Made by a program: the position numbers and the translations under genes
Source: Hypomesus transpacificus
Lineage: Eukaryota; Chordata; Actinopteri; Osmeriformes; Osmeridae
Assembly (NCBI RefSeq): GCF_021917145.1
Contig: NC_061065.1
Span: 3,291,168 to 3,355,167, forward strand
Length of the DNA stretch: 64,000 nucleotides
Direction: 5' to 3'
The notes under the pieces: generated by a model
Told to the model about the DNA's origin: nothing
The model's database searches: none
The model's input: the letters and a program-made list of their open reading frames with translations, nothing else
Shown: positions 11,901 to 19,930 of the stretch, one piece after another
Layout: each line of letters opens with the position of its first letter
How positions within the stretch are numbered: position 1 is the stretch's first letter

Positions 11901-14900
11901 AAAAATAAATGTCACACAAACAAAAAGTTTGCATCAGTTGTGTGCTTGGCCATGAAGTGGTTTTTCAGACTGGACGTGCTGCTGCAATGATAGCTCAGTT
12001 TACGACGACAAAACACACAGATTACTTTGGTCTTGTCAATGGAACCATTTAGTAACTTAGTAAAAGTAAACTTTCCAATCAGAATCTTATTGGCATCCAT
12101 TTCGGCGTCTCGCACTCGCCATCCTCTCAAAACGTAACGTTAGCCAATTACTCTTTGGCCGGCTCGCAAACAAGTGTGTGCGAAGTGCCCGTTGTTTTGT
12201 TTCCAGTATAGCTAGATCCGGTGTGGTGTTGTAGTTTTTTAACGTTACTAGTTGCAACAGCATGTGAAAAAAACTACAAAATTTGCTAGGCCAAAAAGAA
12301 CGTTAACCTCACGCTAATAACGCGTTTAACTGACAGCACTACTTAAAATGTTACACAGCTACATGTTTATGTGTAACGGGCATTATCGCGCTGCTCGTCA
12401 GTCCTCCCTATCTTTCCCCTCACTGGTACTTGAACTCAGGACCTGTTAGTGTCAATAATATTTTTCATCCGTAGAAATAGTTTTCCATCCGTAGAAATAG
12501 TGTTGGTCAAAAACACTTTTTAACGGGTGCCAAACTTTTTCTACGGATGCAAAACGTTTTGTACGGGTGCAAAACAATGTATACGAATGCAAAACTTTGG
12601 CTGTGTAAAAATGGGGCCTATCAGCACAATGCTTGTTGAGTAGCAAATCAGAATGCTGCTCACCGACCATCCTTTAGGCCTTTATCACAGTTTGACACAC
12701 GAAGGTTGACTACATCGCTTCGAGATCTTCCTCACACCAACAGCGTTTGTAAGATCATAAAAATAATTCTCAAACATAAGTTACCTAAATGATCTAAATT
12801 TGCTTTCAAGAATGAACTGAGTTTATAGTTTTAAATCGTACACATAAATACAAAAACCTGTAAAACTTTGCATTTGATGTTGGAAAATATATGTATTGAA
12901 ATTAAAGTTTTAAACTGAACATAAGACATGCAAAATGTGTAAATATTTCTTTATTTCCATATAATTGTTTTTAGGGCTGCAAACTAAAGATTATTTTAAT
13001 AATCGATTAATCTGTTGATTATTTTTTCGATTAATCGATGAATCGGATAATAAAAACAAAAAAGCATTAATTTCCAACCCTTTATTCAAAAACAGAACTG
13101 ATAGTCCAAATTCACAGTGCAAAAAATCTTCATAATGTGCACAAACAAGCACACAATTTTGAAAAGGTTATTAATATTAGCGTGGATTTAATGCTATTTT
13201 TATTTAAAACTTGCCAGACTTTATTAGAATAATCTGGTGTATATTTAAGATTTTTTGACACAATTTTGAAAAATGTCAAGATTTGCGAGGATTAAAGGTC
13301 ACATGACATGAAAACTTCACTTTAGGAGGTTATTTAACATTAATATGAGTTCCCCTAGCCTGCCTTTGGTCCCCAAGTGGCTAGAATTTTCAATAGGTGT
13401 AAACCAAGCCCTGGGTGTTCTTCTCCGCCTTTGAGAAAATGAAGGCTCAAACGCTCTGTTTAAAAATCTGCTCCTTGTGACGTCGCAAGGAGCCAGGCTA
13501 CTGCCCTTCTCTCTGCTTTGCCCTCCCAGATAATCTGGCCCGCCCATGAAAAACTGAGCTACGATCGTGCAAAGGCAAGTGCGATATCGTTTTTTCCTGG
13601 AGAGACATCATGGCTAGCAAACGAACGAACATAACAGTTGCTCAGTGTTTGGATGTACAAATCAAAACAAAAGTATTTTTTTTGTTCCTTCATCCAAGCC
13701 TCTGCACAACCAGTATCTTAATTTGATTTTCGCTGGAAATGCACCTACACAACTTCCCAAAGTTTTGTGTGTCTGCGCTGAACATTTCAGCCACTACTGT
13801 TTCCTCAACTTGAGCCAATACAAAGCTGGCCTTGCTGAAATTTAATTCTGGATCATTGCTAACTCTCCTTGGTCAAGCTACAAACCTTGGACAAGTAAGT
13901 TAACTAATGCTATATCATTTTGTTGCTTTACTGTATATGGTTACCTAGCTTGCTACCCTTAGAATGTGGCTGTAAAATTAGCTCTGCAGCTAACAGCTGA
14001 GTTACTGTTGCTAATGTAAAGGTAGATGGCATCAAGAGTGTGTGTGAATACAAACGCTGTAACACCAGTGTTTTACATTTCTTTGTTTTTTGGATAACCA
14101 CTCTGCTGTTGGTGTTAGGGATGGGACGTATAGCACTGACGCATCGATGCTTATGTCGCAAAACCAATACGCACAGTTTCGAAAAAGTGTTTTGGAGCTT
14201 GTATCAAATTACGAAACCACGTGATAGATGACGTTCAATGCTTCAAACGTCACAAACTGGTTCAAAGTTTTGCCACTCTTCTGAACCAGATCCATAGAAG
14301 GAACAAAGCCACTGCTTCTTTTTAAAGACAAATCTCACATTGTCAGAGAAGCAGCACCAGGGATCGCTCGAGTTTCTTCCATAAGTCATTATTATTTAGC
14401 CAAATCCATATTGTAATAATTATAAATCCGTTCACTTGTGTTGTGTTATTTTATTGAAATGAAACGTAACATGATAGGACTAGGTAGGTCTATACAGTGC
14501 CCAGAAAACAAATGTTGATGATTCGTCAACATTGTCAACAGTAATAATAAATTGTAAAAATAAAGTCCTCCCAGTTCACAATAGACGTACATATCACAAA
14601 TGTTAAGAAAAAGAAAAATCTGTGTTATCTAGTTTAATTGATATAAAGACCATATCGTATAAAGTCCATCCACCCGCATTGCCAATTAACAGCTTTTTCG
14701 GTGGTGTAGTTGGTTAAAGCCATACGACAATATATTGTTAACGTGAGCCCAGAAACCCGAGTTCGCGCCCCAGTGCAGAGAAAATGACATAATTCTAACG
14801 GCCTACAGATGTATCACAACATTTTAATGTGTGAGCACTAATATCAGATAAAAATGAACACATGTAGCCTTAATTAAAATATTAAATAATGTAGGGTAGT

Positions 14901-17900
14901 CTACCGTCGGAGACAACCACTACGCCTCATTCAGCCAGTTTAAACGGCTGCTAGATGACGCTGTTCATTTTCAATGCGCCGATAGTTCGGCTCTTTGGGC
15001 CGGCACAATCCGGAAGAAACCACCAAAGCTTCGCAAGGCATAGTTCGCCCTTCCCTAGTTGGTGTTATGGCGCGCGATATCCGCCTTTCTCCTCATTGAA
15101 ATGACTGAGTGTGCACCTCTGCAAACCAGGGTGATCTGATGAGAATGGCTAAATTCGAGGCATCTTACAGAAACGGGGGCTACGAGCCATTGCGATACAT
15201 CCTTTGTAAACATTAGCGCATGTTGCCGCCCCTCTCCTCCTCATTAGCATTTAAAGTTACAGACACAGAAACGGCGCGTTTTGAGGAAAGCTCATTGTGG
15301 GACTGCTCGTAGTGGCTGTAATTATGCACCAAGGCTGAATTTCGGGAAAGATACTTCAGATACAGTAATAGGGAGGTATTGAAGGTTGCCAGATTGATTC
15401 CCAAAAATATTATAAAAGTCTAAATTTTTCAAAATGGTATGGGTAGTTTCCACCCGGTCCCTAACGCAAATCTGCAAAGTAGCGTCTTCCGAATGTGAGA
15501 CGAATTTTGAATATGAAACTAACTTCACCTCGGTCAATTAACACACTTTTTCAATGTATTTAGTGTGAAATTCTTCCACACCTTGGTTGACATGGGTCGT
15601 AGCTACTGATTTCTCTACCTCCGCCATGTGTTTCAGAACAACGTTACTCAAAAACGTCTCTCCGATGGCCTTTTGTCTACCTCCGCTCCGCACTCAACTA
15701 AACGTATTTTTAAAATACTCAAACATCTCCGCGACTTATTGAGTGGCGTAATAGTCGCGCTACACATTCGTTGTGGCAGCCCTAATTGTTTTAATGAGTG
15801 CTTTAAAAACGGATTAAATACAAATATCTACAAATAGTGACTGCACTGTTTCAACACTCACTATAAAAATGTTCAATGTTAAAATGTCTCTTTTACTTAT
15901 ATAATGTTTACAATTATACATATTTTTTTATATAGGCCCTCAATATTAAAATGTATATTACTAACACCCATTACTTAGAAAAGAGATGTAAAATACCAAA
16001 AACAGGCAGAATCTTTAAAAAGCTATTACAAACCCAATTTACAAATCACCATCACCACTAGTTTTCTACTAACGTAGAGAGGTAAGAACAAAAAAAACCT
16101 AATCAGGACATATCTATTTTGGACATGTCTTGACTGTTGAATTAATGTTAACATCTTCGTAGGCCTTATAAAGAGTAAACACCACTTCTGCCAGCAGTTT
16201 TCGGTTTCCTTACAAGTAAACGGTGAACTGGTTCAGGATGGATTCCCTGTTAAAAAGAAAATGGATGTCATTACTACGGACGTTATGAAATGCAAAACCA
16301 TGACGTTTGTAAATTAATAACTATTTGAGTTCTGATAGTTTGCAGAAAGTTTGTGTTGGATATAGGGGTGGTACTGCACTGAAACAACAGGCAACCAAAT
16401 GGTTGCATATCTCTTTCCCAGCCACACAGGAATAGTAGAAGTTGCTGATGACAGGAAGGTTCTCGTCAGCTTCAAATGAAATCTAAATAAACAAAACAAC
16501 ATTCTGTACATCAATATCTACAATTTTATGATTAGGCCTACAATGCAAACTAAGATTTGCTTAAACTGACTGCAACCACAGTCTAACAAGCTACAACCGT
16601 ACCACCAATTAACAGTTTTATCTCCTGTCCATCCTGAATAGGTACAGTAATCTGCAGAAACAACACAGTATCACATCAAAATAAAAAGGCTTCTTTACCT
16701 GTTGGTTATTTAGAATTTTTTACATTATGAATTTAATTACGCTTCTTTGGTCAGACCTCTAGGTACCCTGTGTTAATGCTGATGCTAATTCTAATTAGCA
16801 TCATGCTGATAGGCTAACATTTTACATTTTGTCATTTTTACATTTTGTCATTTAGCAGAAGCGCTTATCCAGAGCGAATTTCAGTAAGTGCAGGGGCATT
16901 CACCCCGAGGCAAGTAGGATGAAGTGCCTTCCAAGGACACAATGTAATTTGGCACGGCCGGGAATCAAACCGGCAACCTTCTGGCCCGACCATTTTGGCC
17001 CGATTTTGACATGGCCAAAGGTTTCGCACTTGTAGACATAGTTTAGCATCCGTAGAAATAGTTTTGCATCCGTAGAAATAGTTTTGCATTTGTTAAAAGG
17101 TTTTGCATCCGTATAAATAGTTTTGCATTTGTAAAAAAAAAAGGCTTATAAATATTTTTGAACAACATTTTTTTTTACTGATGCAAAACTATTTCTGCAG
17201 AGTCAAATCTTTTTCTACGGATGCAAAACTATTTATACGAATGCAAAACTATTTCTAAGGATGCAAAATATTATTGACCCTAATTTGACTCCATACATGG
17301 GTGGCCTGTATACATACTTCAGGAGTGAGTTTAATCCATTCACATCGGTTACTTATGGAACAGAATGAGTCTGTATTTCTGGTTCTAGGTACAGCCAAAA
17401 CGTGTTGGCTCTGCGTGAGCGGATGGATGACACAGAGAGGCGGGTGGTGGCCCTGGAGGGGGAGCAGGATGATCCCCACAGAGGGGAGCAGGTGAGGGAG
17501 CTGCAGAACCAGCTGGAGTTGCTGAGGGGTCAAGTGCACAAGATGGAGACGTTAGAGAGGTCCATCAGCGAAACGGAGAGACGCCTCGAGGTGAGCATCT
17601 GACTACTCTAGCGTTTCATATTTGTTCAGGGGAAAAATTGATTACGGTACTTTTATCAATGACAGCTTGTGTACAAAGCAGTATAGACAAATGGTACAAA
17701 GGAACAATATAAATACACCATGCTAATACCTAGCATCATTCATATATTGTTTCTAACTACTCTGAATTCAGAAATGTATCTTGCGAGGTGCCCCGGTAGC
17801 TCACCCGAGAAGTGCATGTACCATGTTGGCTGTGGCCTTTCTGTAGTGGTCTGGGTTCACATCTGGCCCTGGCATGTCTTTTTCTCTTCCCCTGTCTTTC

Positions 17901-19776
17901 CTGTCACACTTCACTTAAAAACTCTCAAATAAAGCATGAAAATGCCTAATATATATGGCGTTTCCATGCTTTATTTGCTTTATATCTTTAAAAAAGAAAT
18001 GTATCTTGCTTCTGTTTTAAGGTACAAAAAACACAGCAGCAAGAAGAGCTCTTAAAAAAACTATTGGAAGACGCCTTACAAGAGGTAATCACAACATTCT
18101 TGTTCAGCTTCTAAGGTTCTCATTGGTCTGATATGTTTACTTTCTAACAGTATGGTGTGGATAAATAAATATCACATCAGTTTAATAATCTTTTTTAATA
18201 ATTGTATCGGTTTGAAATCTGCACAGCAAAGAAAAGTCATTGCAGAACTTGCCCTTTCTCGACAAGACTTTGAAGAGGTTCTCCTAGCCAAAGATAAAGA
18301 GCTGGAAGTGACCAAGGTATGTTTTTGTTGGACTTGATCCAACTCCATTACATCCTTTCTTTGCATGATTTGAGGGTATTTAAATACAAGATTTCCAACG
18401 TTTGTTCTATAAAATCTATTGCAAAGATATTTTGATATGGTGATTGTATGCATAAACGCAAAAATAGAAAACATAAAGATTTACTGACTGAATTGCACTC
18501 AAAGAAACCTGTAAATTCAGTTATTGAATGATAAACTGCAGTGTGTTGGTGTTTTATTTCCAGGAAGAAAAAGAGAAAGCAAAAGCTCAAAGGGAGGAGG
18601 TAGTCACACAAATGACGGAAGTACTGGAGAATGAACTTCAGTGCATTATTTGCTCCGAGCTTTTCATTGAGGTATGTCACTGTTCCTGTCAAGTACAGGG
18701 CTTTTCTCCTCCCCACGATTAAGCACAAGTCTTTCTTGATCTCCCAGCCGTCTGTTTCATATGCCGTCCTTCTTTTCTCTGCAGTCCGTCACACTGAACT
18801 GCGCCCACAGCTTCTGCCTCCACTGCATCAGAGAGTGGCGGAAGAGGAAGGATGAGTGTCCCATCTGCCGGCAGGCCATCCTGTCTCAGACCCGCTCCCT
18901 GGTTCTGGACAACTGCATAGACCGCATGGTGGACAACCTGAGTCCCGACATGAAGGACAGGAGACGGGAGCTCATTGTCGAGAGGAAAGGTGAGAGGTGC
19001 GTCATCTCCTAGCATCACAAGCTACTTGTACGGTCACGGGAGGAAGGTGTGTGAGGGGGGGTGACCAGGGGGGCTATCGCCGTGGTACAGAGTTCAGCAG
19101 GGTAACAGCCACAGGGAAGAAGCTGTTCTTGAACCTGCTGGTCTGGGAATGGAGGGCCCTGTAGCGCCTCCCTGTGGGGAGGAGGGCAAACAGTCTGTCT
19201 GGGATGGGAGCCGTCCCTGATGATGCTGCGGGCCCTCTGCTGACATCTTTTGCGCTGGTCGGGGGGGGGGGGGGGGTGCCACCTTTGGTCCTCCTGAAGT
19301 CCACAATGAGCTCTTTGGTCGTCTTGGTAAGATGTGACACAGACGACGCTAGGGGCTTGGTCATACACATAATCATGTGGTATTATGAGGCTTTAGGGGT
19401 TAGGCAAAGGGCTTACTTTCCCCCCCATTAAATCTCTCCCTCATTCATGCACATGGACAGGTCAGTGGAGAAAGGGTTAGGTGTTTGTTTGAAGAGGAGT
19501 CTTGAGTTACCTGTTTAAGATAAGGAGAAACTTGGGACGTTTTGACCGTTGAAGGAAAGCACATTTCACTATTACAAGCCCCAAATCCGATAAAAGTCCT
19601 TGCTATGCAAAGTGACAAGTCCTCAAGGCCATTTTGATTAAATCAACTGGAGATGTGTTATGTCAGTCGCTGTACTCACAATCAATTACAATCCCCCCCC
19701 CACATCTGGAATAAGTGTTTCCTGCTGTCATTCTAGCAGCCAAGCCTGAGGAGGTGGTGGTGATCCACGATGAGGA

Positions 19777-19810
<34 letters not shown>

Positions 19811-19930
19811 TGGAACAGCATCGTCAGTCACCTGTCCATGGACAGCATGTACGAGAGCAGCTTCTGGAGCTCCAGCCCCTCCAACACCAGCCAGGATGTA
19901 GGCAGTGACGGCGACATTCACGAATACTAG
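8980..19930 (+). CDS. rnf8: RNF8, FHA/RING E3 ubiquitin-protein ligase (9 coding exons)
   Basis: Exons 8980-9099, 9483-9611, 9690-10141, 17389-17590, 18022-18084, 18227-18316, 18564-18671, 18785-18989 and 19737-19930 have GT/AG borders and matching phases; 1563 nt, 520 residues (human about 485). The N-terminal FHA domain (about 20-115) keeps GRG at 44-46, SRFH at 63-66 and SLNGVWVN from 84. Residues about 235-375 are charged, heptad-rich coiled coil. The C3HC4 RING uses C379, C382, C394, H396, C399, C402, C413 and C416. Known role: nuclear ligase that reads phosphorylated MDC1 at DNA breaks and, with UBC13, builds K63 chains that recruit RNF168. Exon 9 adds about 64 residues with VVVIHDED and ten serines beyond the human end. 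Intron 3 (7.2 kb) is packed with nested transposons. Confidence 0.95.
10212..11179 (-). mobile_element. TTAA-flanked, Kolobok-like non-autonomous transposon, copy 1
   Basis: Bounded by TTAA on both sides (10208-10211 and 11180-11183) with imperfect inverted ends AGGTCACATGA and AGTTCACATGA. The minus strand carries a decayed piece (SQYKVGLADRLKLNSG, about 10810-10866) matching the region after the THAP finger in copy 2 at 13296-15376. TTAA duplication plus a THAP-domain gene is the known hallmark of Kolobok elements, so that class is inferred. It lies in RNF8 intron 3. Confidence 0.7.
11248..11763. mobile_element. hAT non-autonomous element with perfect 8-bp TSD
   Basis: Ends TAGGGTGCACCATTA and, inverted, TAGGGCTGCACGATTAATCG, with ATCACGATTA-like subterminal repeats. 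Exact 8-bp duplication ACTGTAGT at 11240-11247 and 11764-11771. The interior holds a reversed piece of the GGTGCGTTCGAC repeat (about 11524-11610), a further nested insertion. It sits inside the BED-carrying hAT relic. Confidence 0.85.
11912..12130 (-). pseudogene. BED zinc-finger fragment of a hAT transposase
   Basis: A 72-codon frame with the C-x2-C...H-x4-H pattern: CVFCRRKLSYHC then SLKNHFMAKH. This is the BED finger used for DNA binding by hAT transposases and ZBED proteins. No catalytic domain follows, so this is a first-exon relic and not a host gene. Confidence 0.65.
12446..12604. repeat. CATCCGTAGAAATAG palindromic repeat block, left
   Basis: Starts TTAGTGTCAATAATATTTTT and carries units of CATCCGTAGAAATAGTTTT in one orientation, then CTACGGATGCAAAACG-type units in the other. 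The same family at 17034-17283 ends in the complement of this start. The two blocks could be the ends of one element or two separate palindromic copies. Confidence 0.65.
13639..13845 (+). pseudogene. THAP zinc-finger fragment of a Kolobok-like transposon
   Basis: The frame reads CSVFGCTNQNKSIFFVP and then VCAEHFSHYCF, giving C-x4-C, about 40 residues, then C-x2-H, which is the C2CH signature of THAP DNA-binding domains. It continues into SQYKAGLAE, also found in copy 1. The frame ends in stops and no catalytic region is present. In P, Kolobok and related transposons this domain binds the element's own DNA. Confidence 0.6.
14116..15057. mobile_element. hAT non-autonomous element, 942 bp, with verifiable empty site
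   Basis: Inverted ends TAGGGATGGG and CCCTTCCCTA (one mismatch) and an exact 8-bp duplication GTTGGTGT (14108-14115 and 15058-15065). The homologous element at 10212-11179 has the uninterrupted site (GCCATAACACCAACAGCAG near 10565), proving the insertion and its borders. No transposase is seen; a tRNA-like piece lies at 14698-14778. Confidence 0.9.
14698..14778 (+). other. tRNA-like sequence inside a hAT element
   Basis: GGTGGTGTAGTTGGTTAAAG resembles a tRNA 5' part with box A, and GAGTTCGCGCCC resembles box B about 50 bases later. The acceptor stem does not pair convincingly. It is more likely a tRNA or SINE relic than a functional tRNA gene. Confidence 0.3.
16050..16750 (-). pseudogene. 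Decayed transposon-derived exons (unassigned)
   Basis: On the minus strand, after an AG, a frame of about 54 codons (16485 down to 16319) contains FEADENLPVISNFYYSCVAG and a Cys/His-rich stretch (CNHLVACC). A second short frame at about 16660-16600 reads ITVPIQDGQEIKLLIGG. The Cys/His arrangement resembles SWIM-type fingers of transposon proteins, but similarity is too short to name a family. It lies in RNF8 intron 3, antisense to the gene. Confidence 0.35.
16822..16985 (-). mobile_element. tRNA-derived SINE fragment
   Basis: A relative of the SINE at 8297-8509: on the minus strand it has GGTTTGATTCCCGGCCGTGC (box B region), then CACTTCATCCTACTTGCCTC and the tail AAGCGCTTCTGCTAAATGAC. The tRNA-like 5' head with box A is missing. 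Confidence 0.75.
17034..17283. repeat. CATCCGTAGAAATAG palindromic repeat block, right
   Basis: Four or five units of GCATCCGTAGAAATAGTTTT run forward (17049-17130), an A-rich centre follows, then the complementary units run to GCAAAATATTATTGACCC. This end complements the start at 12446. It lies directly upstream of RNF8 exon 4. Confidence 0.65.
17790..17945 (+). mobile_element. tRNA-derived SINE
   Basis: The head GTGCCCCGGTAGCTCACCCG (box A) and CTGGGTTCACATCTGGCC (box B) are followed by a pyrimidine-rich body CTTTTTCTCTTCCCCTGTC and an AATAAAGCATGAAAATG tail. This is the layout of a common fish SINE. It lies in an RNF8 intron, sense orientation. Confidence 0.75.
19040..19372 (-). mobile_element. 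Non-LTR retrotransposon (L2/Rex-like) 3' ORF fragment
   Basis: The minus strand encodes KTKELIVDFRRTK-like sequence (here KTTKELIVDFRRTKGG), then after an internal deletion YRALHSQTSRFKNSFFP and VAVTLLNSV, the typical end of a fish LINE reverse transcriptase ORF. A G run (about 19261-19276) interrupts it. It sits in RNF8 intron 8, antisense. Confidence 0.65.

Larger units (their letters stand above)
11189..12339 (-). mobile_element. hAT-type transposon relic with BED-finger exon
   Basis: Ends GTGCTGTCA...TGACAGCAC, followed inward by ATTTAATCGCGTTAA-type sequence on the left and a matching AACGCGTTA on the right. The minus strand encodes a BED-type zinc finger (11912-12130), typical of hAT transposases. 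It is interrupted by the younger hAT at 11248-11763. A clear 8-bp duplication was not found, so the outer borders are approximate. Confidence 0.6.
13296..15376 (+). mobile_element. Kolobok-like element, copy 2, with THAP finger; right end lost
   Basis: Starts after TTAA (13292-13295) with AGGTCACATGACATG and is the reverse-oriented relative of 10212-11179; matching blocks run along both. It is split at 14115 by a hAT insertion and resumes at 15066. The last 80 or so bases present in copy 1 are missing, so the right end near 15376 is truncated. It encodes a THAP-type finger at 13639-13845. Confidence 0.7.
12972..15784 (-). mobile_element. hAT transposon interrupted by later insertions
   Basis: Inverted ends TAGGGCTGC...GCAGCCCTA with an exact 8-bp duplication ATTGTTTT (12964-12971 and 15785-15792). 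The left end has hAT-typical ATCGATTAATC repeats; near the right end a short minus-strand frame starts at 15627 (MAEVEKSVATTHVNQG). Most of the interior is the TTAA-flanked element inserted at 13296, which itself carries another hAT. No transposase domain remains. Confidence 0.85.

Noticed and set aside
17301..17539. Open frames on both strands over RNF8 exon 4
   Set aside because: They are out of phase with the spliced RNF8 frame, which has matching donor and acceptor and coiled-coil composition.
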